A DNA stretch of 64,000 nucleotides, from assembly GCA_964651245.1 (NCBI GenBank), contig CAZYVI010000006.1:124001-188000 (forward strand), in the 5' to 3' direction. The notes beneath the pieces were generated by a model. That model saw only the letters and a program-made list of their open reading frames with translations, was not told the origin of the DNA and did not search any database. Positions 24,940-32,834 of the stretch are shown here, one piece after another. The stretch is from Avedoeria sp964651245. GTDB taxonomy: Bacteria; Chloroflexota; Anaerolineae; Epilineales; Epilineaceae. Position 1 is the first letter of the stretch; each line of letters begins with the position of its first letter. Made by a program: the position numbers and the translations under genes.

Positions 24940-25857
24940 CTAGTAGAAGACGGTGCCCTCGAGGCTGCGCACGACGTTGCCGCCGACGCGGATCGCCGGG
25001 CCGCCCGGCGCCGGGTCGACCTCGACCTCGACGAGGCTCGGCCGGCCCATCTCGTAGCCCTGCTCGCAGCGCAGCCGATGGGGCGGCCGTCCGCCGAGCA
25101 GGTTGTGGTGGAGCAGGAACGCCGCCAAGGCCCCGTTCGCCGATCCGGTGGCCGGATCCTCGTCGATGCCCAGCGGGGGTGCGAACACCCGCACGTGGAC
25201 GTCGTGGCCGGTCGCCAGCGTCTCGCGGCTGAACGCCAAGAGGCAGCCGGCGCCGAAGTCGTGCAGCAGGTCCTCCACCGCCTGCCCGACCGGCAGCAGG
25301 TCGCGCACCGTGGCCAGGCTGCCCATCGGCACGATCAGGCAGGTCAGCCCGGTCCGCACCAGCGTAGCCGGCAGGTTGGCGCCGAGGAGCTGCGCCGGAT
25401 CGAGCGTCAGCGCGGCGGCGATCCGGCTGTAATGGCCGGGGTCGACCGGCCCCAACAGCTCGGCGGTGACGACCTCGGTCGAGACGTGGGTCGCCGCGCC
25501 GCTCGCCACCCGCCGCAGCGTCACCGGCCGCAGCTCGTCGCCGATCTCGACGAGGGCCTCGGCACGGCCGCCATCGACCGCAAGCTGCCCGGTCTCGGCC
25601 AGGACGTAGGCCGTGCCCAGGAGCTGATGGCCGGAGTACACCACCTCGGTCGTCGGCGTGAAGCAGCGCAGTCCGAACGACGCCCTCGGGTCGCTGGGCG
25701 TGACGACGAACGACGTCTCCGCGTGGCTCATGCCGCGCGCGACGCGCTGCATCTGGTCGGGCGACATGTCCCCCGGATGGGGGATGACGACCACCGGGTT
25801 GCCGCCGAACGGGCTGTCGGTGAAGACGTCGGCTTGGATGAACTGGACTTTGCGCAC
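24940..25857 (-). CDS. PhzF-like isomerase family protein
   Basis: 305 residues, two-domain PhzF/diaminopimelate-epimerase-like fold. Family motifs: FGGNPVVVI near residue 17, the catalytic Glu47 in SHAETSFV, SGHQLLGTAYVL in the first half, and EDPATGSANGALAAF in the second. Homologues include phenazine biosynthesis isomerase PhzF, but most bacterial copies have no phenazine genes near them and unknown substrates; the same holds here. The start is GTG (25857-25855) with AAGGGG 7 nt upstream. The gene follows ferredoxin by 70 nt and precedes proS by 95 nt on the same strand. Confidence 0.88.
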   Translation of the reverse strand: MRKVQFIQADVFTDSPFGGNPVVVIPHPGDMSPDQMQRVARGMSHAETSFVVTPSDPRASFGLRCFTPTTEVVYSGHQLLGTAYVLAETGQLAVDGGRAEALVEIGDELRPVTLRRVASGAATHVSTEVVTAELLGPVDPGHYSRIAAALTLDPAQLLGANLPATLVRTGLTCLIVPMGSLATVRDLLPVGQAVEDLLHDFGAGCLLAFSRETLATGHDVHVRVFAPPLGIDEDPATGSANGALAAFLLHHNLLGGRPPHRLRCEQGYEMGRPSLVEVEVDPAPGGPAIRVGGNVVRSLEGTVFY

Positions 25858-25927
25858 GGAAGGCCCCTTGCCGATTTGGGCCGTGGGCGCGGCGTCGGGC
25901 GCCGGACGGCGACGCCGCGGCCGACGG

Positions 25928-26224
25928 CTACTTGAGGCGCCCCAGCTCGTAGAGCTGCACGCCGGCCTCGTAGCCAGGCCCTTCCGTGAAGAAGCGCGCG
26001 TTCAGGGCGGTGTCGCCGGCGTGCGCCTCGGGCACGTCCATCTCCGGGAAGATCGCCTCGGGCGGGCAGGCCGGCACGCAGGCGCCGCAGTCGATGCAGA
26101 TGTCGGGGTCGATGTAGAACAGCGGCCACTCGGCCTCGGGATGGCCCGGCACGATGCAGTTCACGGGGCAGACGTCGACGCAGTCGCCCTCGCGCGTGCA
26201 GAGGCTGGTGATCACGTACGCCAT
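25928..26224 (-). CDS. Ferredoxin, 7Fe/8Fe type
   Basis: 98 residues; small soluble electron carrier. The first half has Cys9, Cys15, Cys19 and Cys23 (the CVDVCPVNCI segment). The second half has the standard CxxCxxCxxxCP at Cys43, 46, 49 and 53. The C-x5-C-x3-CP-x2-C spacing of the first set resembles 7Fe ferredoxins of Thermus and Azotobacter, so one [3Fe-4S] or [4Fe-4S] plus one [4Fe-4S] cluster is expected. A ~40-residue C-terminal extension follows. The ATG at 26224 was chosen because AAGGAG lies 8 nt before it; a second ATG two codons earlier is too close. The electron partner is unknown. Confidence 0.92.
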   Translation of the reverse strand: MAYVITSLCTREGDCVDVCPVNCIVPGHPEAEWPLFYIDPDICIDCGACVPACPPEAIFPEMDVPEAHAGDTALNARFFTEGPGYEAGVQLYELGRLK

Positions 26225-26344
26225 GGCCATCGCTCCTTGGCTCGCCCGGACCGCCGGACGGCGAACGGACCGCCGGCGCAACGTAGCACGGCCGGCGGTC
26301 CGCTGGATCCATCATGTTGCGCGGCTCGGCCGCACCGAGCGCGC

Positions 26345-26350
26345 ATTGTA
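26345..26350 (-). promoter_or_regulatory. -10 element for the ferredoxin gene
   Basis: TACAAT on the minus strand ~120 bp upstream of the ferredoxin ATG. The 182-bp gap 26225-26406 holds no other feature I recognise. Confidence 0.4.
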
Positions 26351-26406
26351 GGCCCGAACGCCGGTCGTGGCCAGCCGACTGGGCCGGCTGGACGACCGCA
26401 CCGGCG

Positions 26407-27258
26407 CTACGGCCCGGACGTCGGCAGCGGGAGCGGCGTCTGCGTCGGCTCGGGGATCGGCGTCACCGTCGGGTATCCGGGCGTCGCCAAACCGAACCGC
26501 CAGCCGATGTCGGGCCCCTCGACGTTGAGCCAGATCGACTTGTCGTACTCGCCCTTCTCGCGCTGGCCGGTCCAGCGCGGGCACTGCACATAGCCCAGCG
26601 CCCGATCGTGCAGCGTGATCATGCGCCACGAGTTCGTGAACGGGATCGTCACCCACCACGGGACGTTGAACGAACTGCGGATCAGGAAGCGCACGTTCTT
26701 GTGATAGAGGTACTCGCCCTTCTCCGGCAGCTCGCCCTCTTTGCGCAGCTCGTTGCAGATCTTGACCAGGTTGCTGTCCGTCGGGCCGTACTCGTCGCCC
26801 TCGAAGATCGGCGGCGAGTCCTCACCGCGCACCAGAGGCGGCTCGGTCACCGTAACGGCCAGGTTCGCGTCGAGGTAGTCTGGCATGTAGAAGCGCAGGT
26901 CGCGGATGCGGCTGATGATGATCCGCCGGGCCTCGATCTCGTAGAAGTCCTCAGGGATCGCCATCGAACCCGAGATCGTCTCCGTCGGGCTGAGCGGGTT
27001 CATCGCCTGCGTCCCGCTGATCTCCCAGTAGCGGCCCATCTCGCCGATGTGGCGGGCGGCCTCCTGTGTGCCGCGGTCGAGCTGCCACTTGATGACCAGC
27101 AGCATGATCAGGTAGAAGATCAACATCACCATCAAGAACAGCAGCGGCAGCGTGATGGCAGTGGTCAGCATCGAGCTGCCGCGGCGGTCGTCGCGCCAGC
27201 GTTCGGTCAGCGTCGGCGGCGCGGTCGGCACGGCCGGGCCGAGTGGGTCGTGGTCCAT
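26407..27258 (-). CDS. TadE/TadG-like pseudopilin, membrane-anchored
   Basis: 283 residues. A cytoplasmic N-terminus of ~30 residues ends in WRDDRRGSSM, followed by one long hydrophobic helix (~33-57, LPLLFLMVMLIFYLIMLLVI) and a ~220-residue extracytoplasmic part with three Cys, ending in a Pro/Thr-rich tail. The RRG-x-x-x-x plus hydrophobic helix layout is that of TadE/TadG minor pilins of Tad systems. The Glu normally five residues after the Gly is Thr32 here. Start ATG 27258 has GAGGG in front; an ATG five codons upstream is too close to its own GGAG. Third of three such genes in a row; likely a minor or structural pilus component. Confidence 0.75.
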   Translation of the reverse strand: MDHDPLGPAVPTAPPTLTERWRDDRRGSSMLTTAITLPLLFLMVMLIFYLIMLLVIKWQLDRGTQEAARHIGEMGRYWEISGTQAMNPLSPTETISGSMAIPEDFYEIEARRIIISRIRDLRFYMPDYLDANLAVTVTEPPLVRGEDSPPIFEGDEYGPTDSNLVKICNELRKEGELPEKGEYLYHKNVRFLIRSSFNVPWWVTIPFTNSWRMITLHDRALGYVQCPRWTGQREKGEYDKSIWLNVEGPDIGWRFGLATPGYPTVTPIPEPTQTPLPLPTSGP

Positions 27259-27281
27259 CGTTCCCTCTTCCATGACTCCGC

Positions 27282-27986
27282 CTACCGATCGCACGGGCAG
27301 GGGCAGGGGTCGGGCGTCGGGCAGCGCGGGTTGCCCGGCGGACGGCACGCCGTCGGCGCCGGACCGGGTGTGCACTGCACCGGGTTGCACGGCGGGCACT
27401 GCGGTCCGCCGGCCTCGGTGGCCTTGAACGGCGGGCTCTCGGCGAACGCCGTCCGCTGGCAGGTGAGCTTGAGCCGCGAGCGGGCCACCTTCTCTTCGTC
27501 GGTCGCGTCGGCCTTCTCCCACAGCCGCGGGAACGGGTGCGGAAGGTCGACGGTGAACCGGACCAGGAACTGGGCGTTCTCGACCGCGTCGACGGTGGCG
27601 GCCTCGGGGCTCTCAGGCGCGCTCGGAACGACGCCGGTGCGCGATTGGATCGACACGTTCGTGAGGTCCAGCGCCTGACCGGACAGCAACTCCGAGCCCG
27701 CGGCCTCCTCCTTGAGGAAGTCCAGCGCCACCTTGGCCCAGTCGTCGGGGAAAACGGCTTCCTCCGGGAAGCGGAGCCCCTCGACTTGAAGGTAGCGCGA
27801 CGCCTGCCAGGCCGCGTTGCAGAGGCGGTCGCGCGCGCTCATCACCGACCACACGGTGTACGTTCCGTAGACGATGAGGATGAACGCCGGCAGCACCGCC
27901 ACGAACTGCAACAGCGTGGCGCCCGAACGATCGGCGCGCCAGCGCGCCCACAGGCGTGCCAGACGGGGATGGTCGATCAGTCGCAT
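27282..27986 (-). CDS. TadE/TadG-like pseudopilin with Cys/Pro-rich tail
   Basis: 234 residues. N-terminal basic stretch RLWARWRADRSG, then a hydrophobic helix ~24-45 (LLQFVAVLPAFILIVYGTY), as in TadE. The position that is Glu in TadE (Gly22+5) is Gln27. The exported part ends with about 40 residues very rich in Cys and Pro (CPPCNPVQC, CPTPDPCPCPC), which is unusual for this family and suggests disulfide cross-linking or metal binding. AAGGAG lies 6-7 nt before the ATG at 27986. The start overlaps the upstream gene by 10 nt, so the two are coupled. Confidence 0.78.
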   Translation of the reverse strand: MRLIDHPRLARLWARWRADRSGATLLQFVAVLPAFILIVYGTYTVWSVMSARDRLCNAAWQASRYLQVEGLRFPEEAVFPDDWAKVALDFLKEEAAGSELLSGQALDLTNVSIQSRTGVVPSAPESPEAATVDAVENAQFLVRFTVDLPHPFPRLWEKADATDEEKVARSRLKLTCQRTAFAESPPFKATEAGGPQCPPCNPVQCTPGPAPTACRPPGNPRCPTPDPCPCPCDR

Positions 27987-28486
27987 AGGATCTCTCCTTC
28001 CCGCAGCTCTTGCAGCGTAAACTGCACGCCCGGGAATGGCGCCACGTTGGCCAAGCGGTAGGCGAGGTCGGCGCCGATCGTGAAGTTCATCTTGCAGGCG
28101 TACTCGGTGCCGTCGAACGTCACGTTCACACCGAGGCCGCGGGGGTTGTTGGCGTCGCCGATGAACACGATCGGGTCGATCCACGGGTTGTTGCGCAGCT
28201 CGGTCTCGATGATGCGCGTCGCTACCTCGGCCCAGTAGTACGGATCGGCCGCCTCGGGCGGGTAGAGCGACAGATAGCGGGTGGCCTCATAGGTGCCGGT
28301 GTGCAACGACTCGCGCACCTGGATGATCTCCCAAGCCTTGATGAGGCCGAACGTGCTGAAGATGATGAGCGGCATCATCACGATCGCCTGCACCGCCGTG
28401 CCGCCCGATCGGTCACCGATGAAGCGGGACGCTATGCGGCGCGCGCGGGCGCCGTGCGCCGTCCAGCCTGCAAACCAAGCTCCCAT
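27977..28486 (-). CDS. TadE/TadG-like pseudopilin
   Basis: 169 residues. Basic amphipathic N-terminus (HGARARRIASRFIGDRSGG), then the hydrophobic segment AVQAIVMMPLIIFSTFGLI (31-49), followed by a ~115-residue extracytoplasmic part. The TadE-type Gly28 is followed at +5 by Gln33 in place of the usual Glu. A GGGAGG Shine-Dalgarno lies 5 nt before the ATG. First of three TadE/G-like genes that follow the prepilin peptidase. It overlaps the next gene by 10 nt. Confidence 0.78.
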   Translation of the reverse strand: MGAWFAGWTAHGARARRIASRFIGDRSGGTAVQAIVMMPLIIFSTFGLIKAWEIIQVRESLHTGTYEATRYLSLYPPEAADPYYWAEVATRIIETELRNNPWIDPIVFIGDANNPRGLGVNVTFDGTEYACKMNFTIGADLAYRLANVAPFPGVQFTLQELREGEILCD

Positions 28487-28518
28487 CGTCGCCTCCCTCT
28501 CTCCGGCGGCGGCCGCCG

Positions 28519-29127
28519 TCATCCCCGGCCTTGCGCGGCCAAGAACATCCGGATGTGCTCCTGATACGGCGCCAGGCCGCTCCAATAGGGCCACACGTAG
28601 ATCGCCGCCGGGAGCGCGTAGGTCCAGGCCAGGGGCTTGCCGTGCGCGGCCAGCTCGGCCTCGGTCGGCAGCAGCGCACCCGTCAACGCCCGATTGCGCA
28701 GGTTGCGCAGCTTGGTGCGAAGGCCCGTCTTGGCCACGTCCCAAACGAACAACGCGGTCGTCACCACCAAGAGCACCACCGCCATCAGCAGCACGAACTC
28801 GCTGTGCGGGAACAGCGCCAGCAACGCCATCAGGAACTTGGCGTCGCCGCCGCCGATGAAGTGCAGCATCCAGAGCCCGAAGCACACCGCGAAGCCCACC
28901 ACGACGAAGATCGGGCGGACCCACCACGGACCCTCGCCCGGCAACGCCGGCGTCGTCCGCAGCACCGTCGCCGCATAGAGGATCTGGAACAGCCCGACCC
29001 CGAGAAAGATGGGGCCGGTCATTCGATTCAGGATGATGCCGTGCCGGGCGTCGCGCACCGAGATCGCCACCAACCAGACGGTGATCACGGCCCGCAACGC
29101 CAGGTCGACCATCTGCAGCGGCGACAT
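28519..29127 (-). CDS. cpaA: Prepilin peptidase, A24 family (TadV/CpaA type)
   Basis: 202 residues, integral membrane aspartic protease that removes the leader of Flp pilins and pseudopilins. The two active-site Asp are visible: one in ISVRDARHG after the first helix, and one in the GxGD motif as FIGGGDAKFLM. About six transmembrane helices. It has no N-terminal methyltransferase domain, as is usual for TadV/CpaA. GGGGAG precedes the ATG. It lies between the second Flp pilin gene and the TadE-like genes. Confidence 0.9.
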   Translation of the reverse strand: MSPLQMVDLALRAVITVWLVAISVRDARHGIILNRMTGPIFLGVGLFQILYAATVLRTTPALPGEGPWWVRPIFVVVGFAVCFGLWMLHFIGGGDAKFLMALLALFPHSEFVLLMAVVLLVVTTALFVWDVAKTGLRTKLRNLRNRALTGALLPTEAELAAHGKPLAWTYALPAAIYVWPYWSGLAPYQEHIRMFLAAQGRG

Positions 29128-29187
29128 GGCTCCCCTGTCCGGTGCTGGCGCGCCCGCCGGCCCAGAGGGACGGCGACGGGGCGCGCG

Positions 29188-29391
29188 CTACGGCGTCGTC
29201 GGCGTGATGAAGCTGTCCGGCGGCGGCTTCTCCATCGCGCCGAAGATGCGCTCGTAAAACTTCATCACCTCGTCCTGGATCGCCAGGATGATGCCCACGG
29301 TCAGCGACACCAGGACGATCGTCACCAGCGCCCACTCGACCATCTCGGCGCCGTCGGTGTCGCGCCAGAAGCGCTGCATCGTGTTGCGCAT
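29188..29391 (-). CDS. Flp-type pilin (second copy)
   Basis: 67 residues. MRNTMQRFWRDTDG is the leader; the likely cut is after Gly14, with Glu19 at +5 and Trp20 at +6, where classic Flp pilins have Glu-Tyr. A hydrophobic helix follows (ALVTIVLVSLTVGIILAI). The leader aligns end to end with that of the pilin at 29635 (same Gly14 and Glu19), which supports this start over an ATG four codons later. GGGAGG lies 7 nt before the ATG. The tail is Pro-rich. Pilin subunit or pseudopilin; no signal for DNA uptake. Confidence 0.87.
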   Translation of the reverse strand: MRNTMQRFWRDTDGAEMVEWALVTIVLVSLTVGIILAIQDEVMKFYERIFGAMEKPPPDSFITPTTP

Positions 29392-29555
29392 GAACACACC
29401 TCCCACGTGATCCCAGCCCGCCCGCGCCCCCGTCCGGGGGCGCGCCATGCCGGGTGCCCGTCATGAGTTCGGGCTCGTCGCGATCGATCATACCGGGACG
29501 GTCAGCAATCGCCGTGCCACGGCGCGAACGCCCGCTTCGTCGCGGGCAACAAAGG

Positions 29556-29591
29556 AACCGGGCAGGGCAGCCTGCGCTGCCCTGCCCGGTT
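29556..29591 (-). terminator. Intrinsic-type terminator after the Flp pilin gene
   Basis: 15-bp perfect stem, AACCGGGCAGGGCAG (29556-29570) with its complement (29577-29591), 6-nt loop. On the minus strand it lies 44 bp past the pilin stop and is followed by CCTTTGTTG, a weak U-rich tail. It probably separates the abundant pilin mRNA from the downstream genes. The rest of 29392-29634 shows no gene. Confidence 0.7.
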
Positions 29592-29634
29592 CGTCACCCG
29601 TTTCCAGATGGCGGGCCTGAGCCCTAGCTGAAGA

Positions 29635-29892
29635 TCAGCCGGCCTCTTCGCCGCTCTCGCACTGGTAGCCCTTCGAGTTGCAGATGTCGCGGTTGTCGAG
29701 CTGGGTGATGTTGCTGCCGTCCCGGACCTTGGCCACCCAGCACTTGATCGCGCAGAGCACGGTGCCGATGGTGCGGCCGACGGCCGCGTACAGGACCAGG
29801 GTGGCAACGACGAGGATGATGGTGACCAGAGCCCACTCGACGAGCTCAGGGCCGGTCTCGTCCTGCCAGAAACGCTTGAACGTACCGATCAT
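29635..29892 (-). CDS. flp: Flp-type major pilin
   Basis: 85 residues. The leader MIGTFKRFWQDETG is cut after Gly14, giving a mature N-terminus PELVEW with Glu19 at +5. The transmembrane/assembly helix is ALVTIILVVATLVLYAAVG. The exported C-terminus has Cys pairs (VLCAIKCW, DICNSKGYQC), likely disulfides. Best-expressed layout in the locus: its own -35/-10 promoter, a perfect AGGAGG Shine-Dalgarno, and a terminator hairpin downstream, so it is probably the main pilus subunit of the Tad system. Confidence 0.9.
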   Translation of the reverse strand: MIGTFKRFWQDETGPELVEWALVTIILVVATLVLYAAVGRTIGTVLCAIKCWVAKVRDGSNITQLDNRDICNSKGYQCESGEEAG

Positions 29893-29933
29893 GGTTTAGG
29901 CCTCCTAAGGGTAGAGGATGAAAAGGTGCGGGC

Positions 29934-29962
29934 AGTATAGCCGATGGCATCGACCATTGCAA
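29934..29962 (-). promoter_or_regulatory. Promoter of the Flp pilin gene
   Basis: On the minus strand TTGCAA (29962-29957), 17 nt, TATACT (29939-29934). Predicted start near 29927 and a ~35-nt leader ending in AGGAGG. It lies in the 150-bp gap after tadC. Confidence 0.72.
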
Positions 29963-30042
29963 GGGGGTGGGCCACCCAATTTGTCCCCTTGCGCCGTTTC
30001 GTCAGGTCCGCGTCAGCCTCGTCCGGACGACCGGGCGGTCGG

Positions 30043-30702
30043 CTACCCGCCGCCCGGGATGGCCGCCGCGCCGGCGCTGGCCGCACCACCCATGTTCTTG
30101 ACGAACAGCAGGATCAGCGGCGCGCCCAGCAACAGCAGCGTCATGAAGAAGACGCCCATGATCATCGGGATCGTCAGGATCACGGGCGCGCGCTCGATGT
30201 CCTTCTCGACCCGGATCCGGATCTCCTCCTCGATGTCGTCGAGCGTCGTGTTCACCGCCTCGGAGTAGGAGAGGCCGCCCTCGTGGGCCATCTCAAGGCG
30301 CTCGGACAACTCCTCGAGGTGCTTGTTGTTGAAGTCGGTGGCCAGGGCGCGGATGACGGCCTCGGGCTCGACCTGCAGCTGTGAGCGCACCCGGGTGATC
30401 AGACGCTTGCCGAACGTGCCGCGGTCGCCGAACTGCCGGGCCGCCTGGTTGAGCGCGCCAGCCATCGTCTCGGCCAGCGACAGCGACAGCTGCAGCGTCA
30501 GCACGAAGTCGCGGACGGTCGGCAGGTCGACCTCGAAGACCGGCTTCTTGCGGACGCGCCGCCACCAGTTGCGGGGCCGGTAGCGCGCGTAGCGGTTGGC
30601 GCGCCGCTTGGCCTGGATGCGCCAGAACGGCCGCCAGAACACCGCGATCATGCCGCCGAACAGGACGACGGCGAACAAGGCCAGCAGGACGACAGGATCC
30701 AT
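30043..30702 (-). CDS. tadC: Tad pilus inner-membrane platform protein TadC (T2SF domain)
   Basis: 219 residues, inner-membrane assembly platform of the Tad pilus. One N-terminal transmembrane segment (LLALFAVVLFGGMIAVFW), a cytoplasmic type II secretion F domain (~60-180; LQLSLSLAETMAGALNQAAR, EAVNTTLDDIEEEIRIRVEKDIE), and two C-terminal helices (VILTIPMIMGVFFMTLLLL and following). The ATG overlaps the tadB stop by one base (TAATG), so they are translationally coupled and probably form a heteromer. Confidence 0.88.
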   Translation of the reverse strand: MDPVVLLALFAVVLFGGMIAVFWRPFWRIQAKRRANRYARYRPRNWWRRVRKKPVFEVDLPTVRDFVLTLQLSLSLAETMAGALNQAARQFGDRGTFGKRLITRVRSQLQVEPEAVIRALATDFNNKHLEELSERLEMAHEGGLSYSEAVNTTLDDIEEEIRIRVEKDIERAPVILTIPMIMGVFFMTLLLLGAPLILLFVKNMGGAASAGAAAIPGGG

Positions 30703-31592
30703 TACAGGACCTTCTCCTTGAGCGTCACGGCCTTGCGGTCGATGATGTAGCTCGTGCCGACCGAAATGCCGGCGACGATGAGGAACATGATCTGGCCGGC
30801 CGGGATCTCGTAGAGCTCGCGCAGCATCGGCACCGCACCGATCACGGCGATCATCGCCAGCGCGATGAGCTGGATGATCCGGGTCTGACCGGTGACGACG
30901 GTCATGTTCACCTCGGACTGATCACGCAACTCGCGGGCGCGCCGGAGACGCTTGAGCAGTCCGTCGAGGGCCGTCATGATGTCCTCGTGCTTGGAGTCCT
31001 CGCCGCGCTGCAGGATGTACACGAACTGCTCCATGTACGGGTCCTGGATGCGCTCGCGCAGCTCGCCCCACGCCCGCGACGGAAGCGCCGTCACGTAGAA
31101 CGTCGTTACGGCGTGGGCCACGGCGTGGCCGACGGGCGGCGGGACCTTCTTGTTGGCCTCCTCGAGCGCGTTGAAGACGGTCGGCCGGATCCGGAACACG
31201 CTCTTGAACGACGCGACCAACTCGGCGACCTGCCCGGTGATGAGCAGGCGCTCGCCCACGCGCGCCGCCTTGGTCTGTCGCCAGGTGTACCAGGCGCCTA
31301 CGACCAACACGAAGATGGCCGGGAGCCAGGCGCGCCGGATGACCGGCAAGATCTCCGACGGGTCGACGCCGTCCGGCACCACGGCGCGGTCGATGCCGCG
31401 GATGTAGAGGTAGCTGACGAGAAGGGTGTAGATCCCGATCGTGTAGACCTTCCAGTCGATCGTGCTCTTGACCTTCTTGGTGACCGCCTTGCCCTTCTTC
31501 AGCCGCCCGCGCATTCGGTACGTGACTTGGTCGTAGATCAGGTAGCCGACGACCCCGAGGCCGCCGATCAACATGATCATGGGTCCGTTCAT
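30702..31592 (-). CDS. tadB: Tad pilus inner-membrane platform protein TadB (T2SF domain)
   Basis: 296 residues. N-terminal transmembrane helix (MLIGGLGVVGYLIYDQV), two more near residues 50-110, a cytoplasmic T2SF domain (~125-245; TGQVAELVASFKSVFRIRP, LQRGEDSKHEDIMTALDGLLKRL) and C-terminal helices (IIQLIALAMIAVIGAV, IMFLIVAGISVGT). Partner of TadC at the base of the pilus, driven by TadA. 24 nt after the tadA stop. Confidence 0.88.
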   Translation of the reverse strand: MNGPMIMLIGGLGVVGYLIYDQVTYRMRGRLKKGKAVTKKVKSTIDWKVYTIGIYTLLVSYLYIRGIDRAVVPDGVDPSEILPVIRRAWLPAIFVLVVGAWYTWRQTKAARVGERLLITGQVAELVASFKSVFRIRPTVFNALEEANKKVPPPVGHAVAHAVTTFYVTALPSRAWGELRERIQDPYMEQFVYILQRGEDSKHEDIMTALDGLLKRLRRARELRDQSEVNMTVVTGQTRIIQLIALAMIAVIGAVPMLRELYEIPAGQIMFLIVAGISVGTSYIIDRKAVTLKEKVL

Positions 31593-31616
31593 GGCATCCC
31601 TCCGCCCGCCGCCGGC

Positions 31617-32834
31617 CTAGGCTTCGCGCCAGCGGCGCGGCTCGCGCAGCGGCGTCCAGGTCTTGCGCCGCGGATCGTACTCCTTGATGACCTCGTAGTC
31701 GTACTCCACGGCCTCGCCGCCGGTGCGGGTCACGCCGTGGACCGCGATCATCTCGCGCATGTAGCGCTTGTACTGCTGGCTGTCCGGATCGTAGCCCTTG
31801 TGGATGTGCACGGCGAGGCCAAGGCCGGAGCCGATGATCTCGCGGCGCTCGTCGAGCGGGATGCCCGAGCCGCGCGACAGCGTCTCGATGCGGGTCATGG
31901 CCAGGCGGGCCGAGTGGGCGTGCGTCGTGGTGTACGCCGTGATGCCCAGGTTGAGGCCCATGATGAACTCGATCGCCTCTTCCGACACCGTCTCGCCGAT
32001 GATCATCACGTCGGGGCGCATCCGCAGGAACACGACGTTCACGACGCGCCCGACCTCGCCGTGCCCTTCCTCGACGACGAGGTGAGCGTAGTGCGACAGC
32101 TGCGGCTGGACCTCCTGGAACGTCTCGACGAGGGCCAGCTGGCAGTGCTTGGGCAGGTACTGGGTGAAGGCGTTCAAGATCGTCGTCTTACCGGCGCCGG
32201 GGCGGCCGCTGAAGATGGCGCTCTTGTCCATCATCCGCGCCACGCCCTTGAGGAACTCGGCGGTCTCGGCGTCGATCGCCTTGTACTCGATGAGGTCCTC
32301 GAACGACAGCTTCTTGCGCGAGAAGCGCCGGATGTTGATCGCCGTGCCCTCGCGCGAGAGCGGCGGGATCGCGGCGGTGAAGCGCGAGCCGTCCGGCAGA
32401 CCGAGCTTGATCTGCGGGTCCTCGGCGCCGATCTCCTTGCCCTCGAGGTCGGCGATGCGGCGCGTCATCCGGTAGAAGTACTCGTCCGGCGCGACCTCGC
32501 CCACGTCGTGGATCTGGCCCATGCGCTCGATCTGGACGAAGCCCTTGCGGACGATGATCTCCTCGACGCCTTCCTGCTCAAGGTACGGCTGCAGCACGCC
32601 CAGGCCGGTGATCCGGTTGGCCACCTCGCGCGCGACCGCCTGGCGGTCCTCCTCGGCGACGTCGAGCCGGAGCTCCTTCATCGCGCGCAGGACGTTGGCA
32701 TGGAAGGCGAGCTCTTCCTCCGGGTTCACCTGGTTCTGGCGCCGCCAGCGCGGGACCGGGATCTCGCGGCGGACGCAGTAGTCCTGGACCTTCTTGACGA
32801 TGTCGTTGTAGTCGTAGCGTGCGACGCTGCTCAT
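31617..32834 (-). CDS. tadA: Tad secretion ATPase TadA/CpaF
   Basis: 405-residue hexameric ATPase of the type II/IV secretion superfamily that powers Flp pilus assembly. Walker A GRPGAGKTT at 210-218, Asp-box EDPQIKLGLPDGSRFTA in the N-terminal half, Walker B-type segment FLRMRPDVMIIGE, and a His-box as TTTHAHSARLAMTR. The N-terminal ~110 residues are the CpaF-type domain. ATG 32834 overlaps the cpaB stop by 4 nt (ATGA). The position between cpaB and tadB matches other Tad loci. Confidence 0.93.
   Translation of the reverse strand: MSSVARYDYNDIVKKVQDYCVRREIPVPRWRRQNQVNPEEELAFHANVLRAMKELRLDVAEEDRQAVAREVANRITGLGVLQPYLEQEGVEEIIVRKGFVQIERMGQIHDVGEVAPDEYFYRMTRRIADLEGKEIGAEDPQIKLGLPDGSRFTAAIPPLSREGTAINIRRFSRKKLSFEDLIEYKAIDAETAEFLKGVARMMDKSAIFSGRPGAGKTTILNAFTQYLPKHCQLALVETFQEVQPQLSHYAHLVVEEGHGEVGRVVNVVFLRMRPDVMIIGETVSEEAIEFIMGLNLGITAYTTTHAHSARLAMTRIETLSRGSGIPLDERREIIGSGLGLAVHIHKGYDPDSQQYKRYMREMIAVHGVTRTGGEAVEYDYEVIKEYDPRRKTWTPLREPRRWREA

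Noticed and set aside
24940..25857. Phenazine biosynthesis role for the PhzF-like protein
   Set aside because: No other phenazine gene nearby; most PhzF-like proteins have other or unknown roles.
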